Source: Phycisphaerae bacterium
GTDB lineage: Bacteria > Planctomycetota > Phycisphaerae > UBA1845
Length of the DNA: 55,819 bases
Direction of reading: 5' to 3'
Assembly: GCA_029260075.1 (NCBI GenBank)
Contig: JAJDDY010000092.1
Location: 1 to 55,819, forward strand
The notes under the pieces were generated by a model. That model made no database searches. It was not told the DNA's origin and saw nothing but the letters and a program-made list of their open reading frames with translations. Position 1 is the stretch's first letter; each line of letters opens with the position of its first letter. The position numbers were made by a program, and so were the translations under genes. This document shows positions 54,498 through 55,819 of this stretch, one piece after another.

Positions 54498-54849
54498 AGT
54501 GCCCCGAATACCCGAAAACCGGCATGGTTGTCCAGTGTTGAGGAAGAGTAAGTTCTATTCGAGTGTAGGGTCCGATCGCGGTTTTCATCCGGGAAGTCAT
54601 CGTGGTTCGCCGCGTCGTTCGGACTGAGAACGCCATAGGGCGGGTCTATTGAGCGAATCCGGCGGGGTGCGGTAGGTTCCGTGCGTCATCTCGGGCAATC
54701 GCACCGGGCTCTTGCGTGAACACGGTCGGTGCCGGTACACTCCGTCGCCCGCGACTCCACTGGTGGGGTTGGCAACGGTCCCAGGTATAGGCCTTCGCCA
54801 ATTGAGTCACCGACGGCGGATTGCGGTGCTGGTCTCCGTCTCAAGAGTT
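54498..54849. other. Intergenic region upstream of PFK and tRNA-Ser
   Basis: About 350 bases separating the divergent PFK and tRNA-Ser genes. No gene was recognised, and no promoter boxes stand out clearly by eye. Confidence 0.5.
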
Positions 54850-54936
54850 GGAGAGGTGCCCGAGCGGCTGAAGGGGCTGGTTTCGAAAACCAGTGTACGG
54901 GAAACTGTACCGGGGGTTCGAATCCCCCCCTCTCCG
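54850..54936 (+). tRNA. tRNA-Ser (anticodon CGA)
   Basis: 87 bases fold as a class II tRNA. Acceptor strands GGAGAGG and CCTCTCC pair 7/7, with G as discriminator. The anticodon arm is CTGGT-TTCGAAA-ACCAG with CGA at 54884-54886. A long variable arm (TACGGGAAACTGTA) and the T-arm GGGGG-TTCGAAT-CCCCC complete it. The D-loop is CGAGCGGCTGAAG, normal for Ser. No CCA is encoded. Confidence 0.97.
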
Positions 54937-55245
54937 GTTTCTTGGGGCGTAGGACCGGTCGTGACACCATGTGACTCGTTGTGTCCTACGACCTTGTCAC
55001 ACAACGGCTTATGTTCGTTCCTGCGCCAAGCTCATCACGACGTTCCATCAGGTTTCTTTTCCATCGTCCCCTCTTTTTCTCGCGTTGTTTACCAAGTGCG
55101 GCTTGCTCCCGAATGGTGGTCTGGAAACCTTCTACTTCCTCTTGGCTCATTGCTCCGCTTACCGCTCGAGAGCACGTAACGGACAACTCTAGCGCCCTGT
55201 GAGTTCTTAGGGTATGGGCGTGCGCCGGTCGGGAAGCGTTGTTAC
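54937..55245. other. Region between tRNA-Ser and IS630 fragment
   Basis: About 310 bases just 3' of a tRNA gene. It holds only short overlapping frames with no recognisable domain. No integrase and no repeat of the tRNA 3' end was seen here. Confidence 0.5.
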
Positions 55246-55482
55246 AATGCAACGTCGCACGGTCATTGGGAAACGACGACCATGCTCAGTGCCATTCGTT
55301 CTACTGGCGTGGTCCAAGACGCTTCGATCGTCTTCGACGGCCCGACCGATGCGCTCGTCTTTCGCGGCTGCGCCGAGCAATGTTTGGCGCCCTCGTTGCG
55401 ACCAGGCGACATCGTGGTAATGGGCAATCTATCCAGCTACAAGCGAATGCCTCGCCTACTTCAGAAGCTGCGGGTACGATAG
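55246..55482 (+). pseudogene. IS630-family transposase, internal fragment
   Basis: The frame reads NATSHGHWETTTMLSAIRSTG, then VVQDASIVFDGPTDALVFRG, and RPGDIVVMGNLSSYKRMPR, stopping at 55482. This is the middle of an IS630 transposase, corresponding to GHWKTTTLIAALG...GDVV at 31920-32069 and extending just past it. The second catalytic Asp, normally in VVMDNLSSHK, is here Gly. Both ends are missing, so it is a dead fragment of a different copy or subtype than the one at 31406. Confidence 0.8.
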
Positions 55483-55741
55483 ACTCGACCGTTAGGTGCT
55501 CTAACGTCGGTCGTCGAGCGAATGAAGTCCAGTCGACCAGGCTGGAAGTCGTTGACACAAGTTTCACGCGCTCGGGAGCAGTTTCCCAACCGCAGCGGCT
55601 GACTACGAATGTTATGGCCGTCCGGTCAATGCGGTGTAGGTGTTCCTTCGCCCACGTAACTCTTCAGCCACGTGCAATGAATCGAGATTGTCCCGTTCGT
55701 AGTTGAAGTTTGAAGGGTTCTCCTTCGCAGTTGTAATCACA

Positions 55742-55819
55742 CTACGCGGCTTGCTCTACTGCGGCAAGCTTCGCTTTGTCGTGGTCGGCGGCCTTGTCGA
55801 CGTCGAGAGCAGCGAGCAG
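55742..55819 (-). CDS. C-terminal end of an unidentified gene (runs off window)
   Basis: From the right edge the complement is open for 25 codons and ends in TAG at 55742. It reads LLAALDVDKAADHDKAKLAAVEQAA, an Ala/Lys/Asp-rich helical tail. Its composition fits a real protein end, but 25 codons do not identify it. The 260 bases before it (55483-55741) show nothing. Confidence 0.35.
   Translation of the reverse strand: MLAALDVDKAADHDKAKLAAVEQAA

Noticed and set aside
53325-54551. 408-codon plus-strand frame opposite the phosphofructokinase gene
   Set aside because: It is the antisense shadow of PFK, which has full family motifs on the minus strand. The plus frame is Asp/Val/His-rich with no domain.
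54937-55245. Genomic-island integration at tRNA-Ser
   Set aside because: Only an IS630 fragment follows; no integrase and no repeat of the tRNA 3' end was found in the remaining bases.

Overview
The window looks like accessory chromosome of a Planctomycetota bacterium, probably Phycisphaerae-like. The supporting signs are eukaryotic-type Ser/Thr kinases fused to TolB/WD40-like or TPR modules, HAF-repeat surface proteins ending in IPTL-CTERM sorting tails, a DCNxNGxxDxCD-type surface protein fragment, ECF sigma/anti-sigma pairs, and many short palindromic dispersed repeats. Assignment rests on gene style only; no rRNA is present.

Layout. 1-417: an IS1595-type transposase cut by the window edge, with a good promoter. 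939-9090 (+): two overlapping Ser/Thr kinase genes, the second carrying three tandem sensor/TPR modules, then a 17-codon remnant of a third kinase gene. 9336-13736: a tmRNA-3'-end-like scar, a broken PiT phosphate permease, and a minus-strand redox cluster (4Fe-4S membrane protein, FAD oxidoreductase, frameshifted cytochrome c, ferredoxin-NADP reductase-like protein). 14047-20119 (-): membrane protein, DUF302 protein, a hypothetical, and two ECF sigma/anti-sigma pairs separated by a decayed IS3-like element. 20326-22929: a TlpA-like lipoprotein divergent from a secreted vWA protein. 22930-24028: decayed DNA. 24029-31158 (-): a signalling operon of hybrid histidine kinase, REC-HD-GYP and REC-HDOD, with the tail of a lost upstream gene. 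31406-32069: a truncated, frameshifted IS630. 32301-37347: a CocE-type lipoprotein hydrolase and a GGDEF/GAF/HD-GYP protein flanked by 119-bp direct repeats.

37609-39069 (-) is the most notable locus. It is a redoxin-fold secreted protein whose reading frame is interrupted only by a TGA at the first Cys of its CxxC motif, followed 18 bases later by a short hairpin. This is the signature of a bacterial selenoprotein. It is read here as one 486-residue gene rather than two ORFs.

39280-43088 (+): a surface-protein fragment and two tandem HAF/IPTL-CTERM paralogues with near-identical 3' ends. 43381-54497: SurE, an FHA-domain protein, an XRE-S24 repressor with its own dyad operator, a secreted hypothetical, monomeric sarcosine oxidase, an ABC-ATPase/GNAT fusion, a BaiN-like flavoprotein and phosphofructokinase. 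54850-54936 is tRNA-Ser(CGA), followed by another IS630 fragment and the end of an unidentified gene.

The general picture is a signalling- and redox-rich region with heavy decay: at least four IS pieces, five or more gene remnants, and several families of small palindromic repeats. No CRISPR array, rRNA operon, integrase or phage structural gene was seen.
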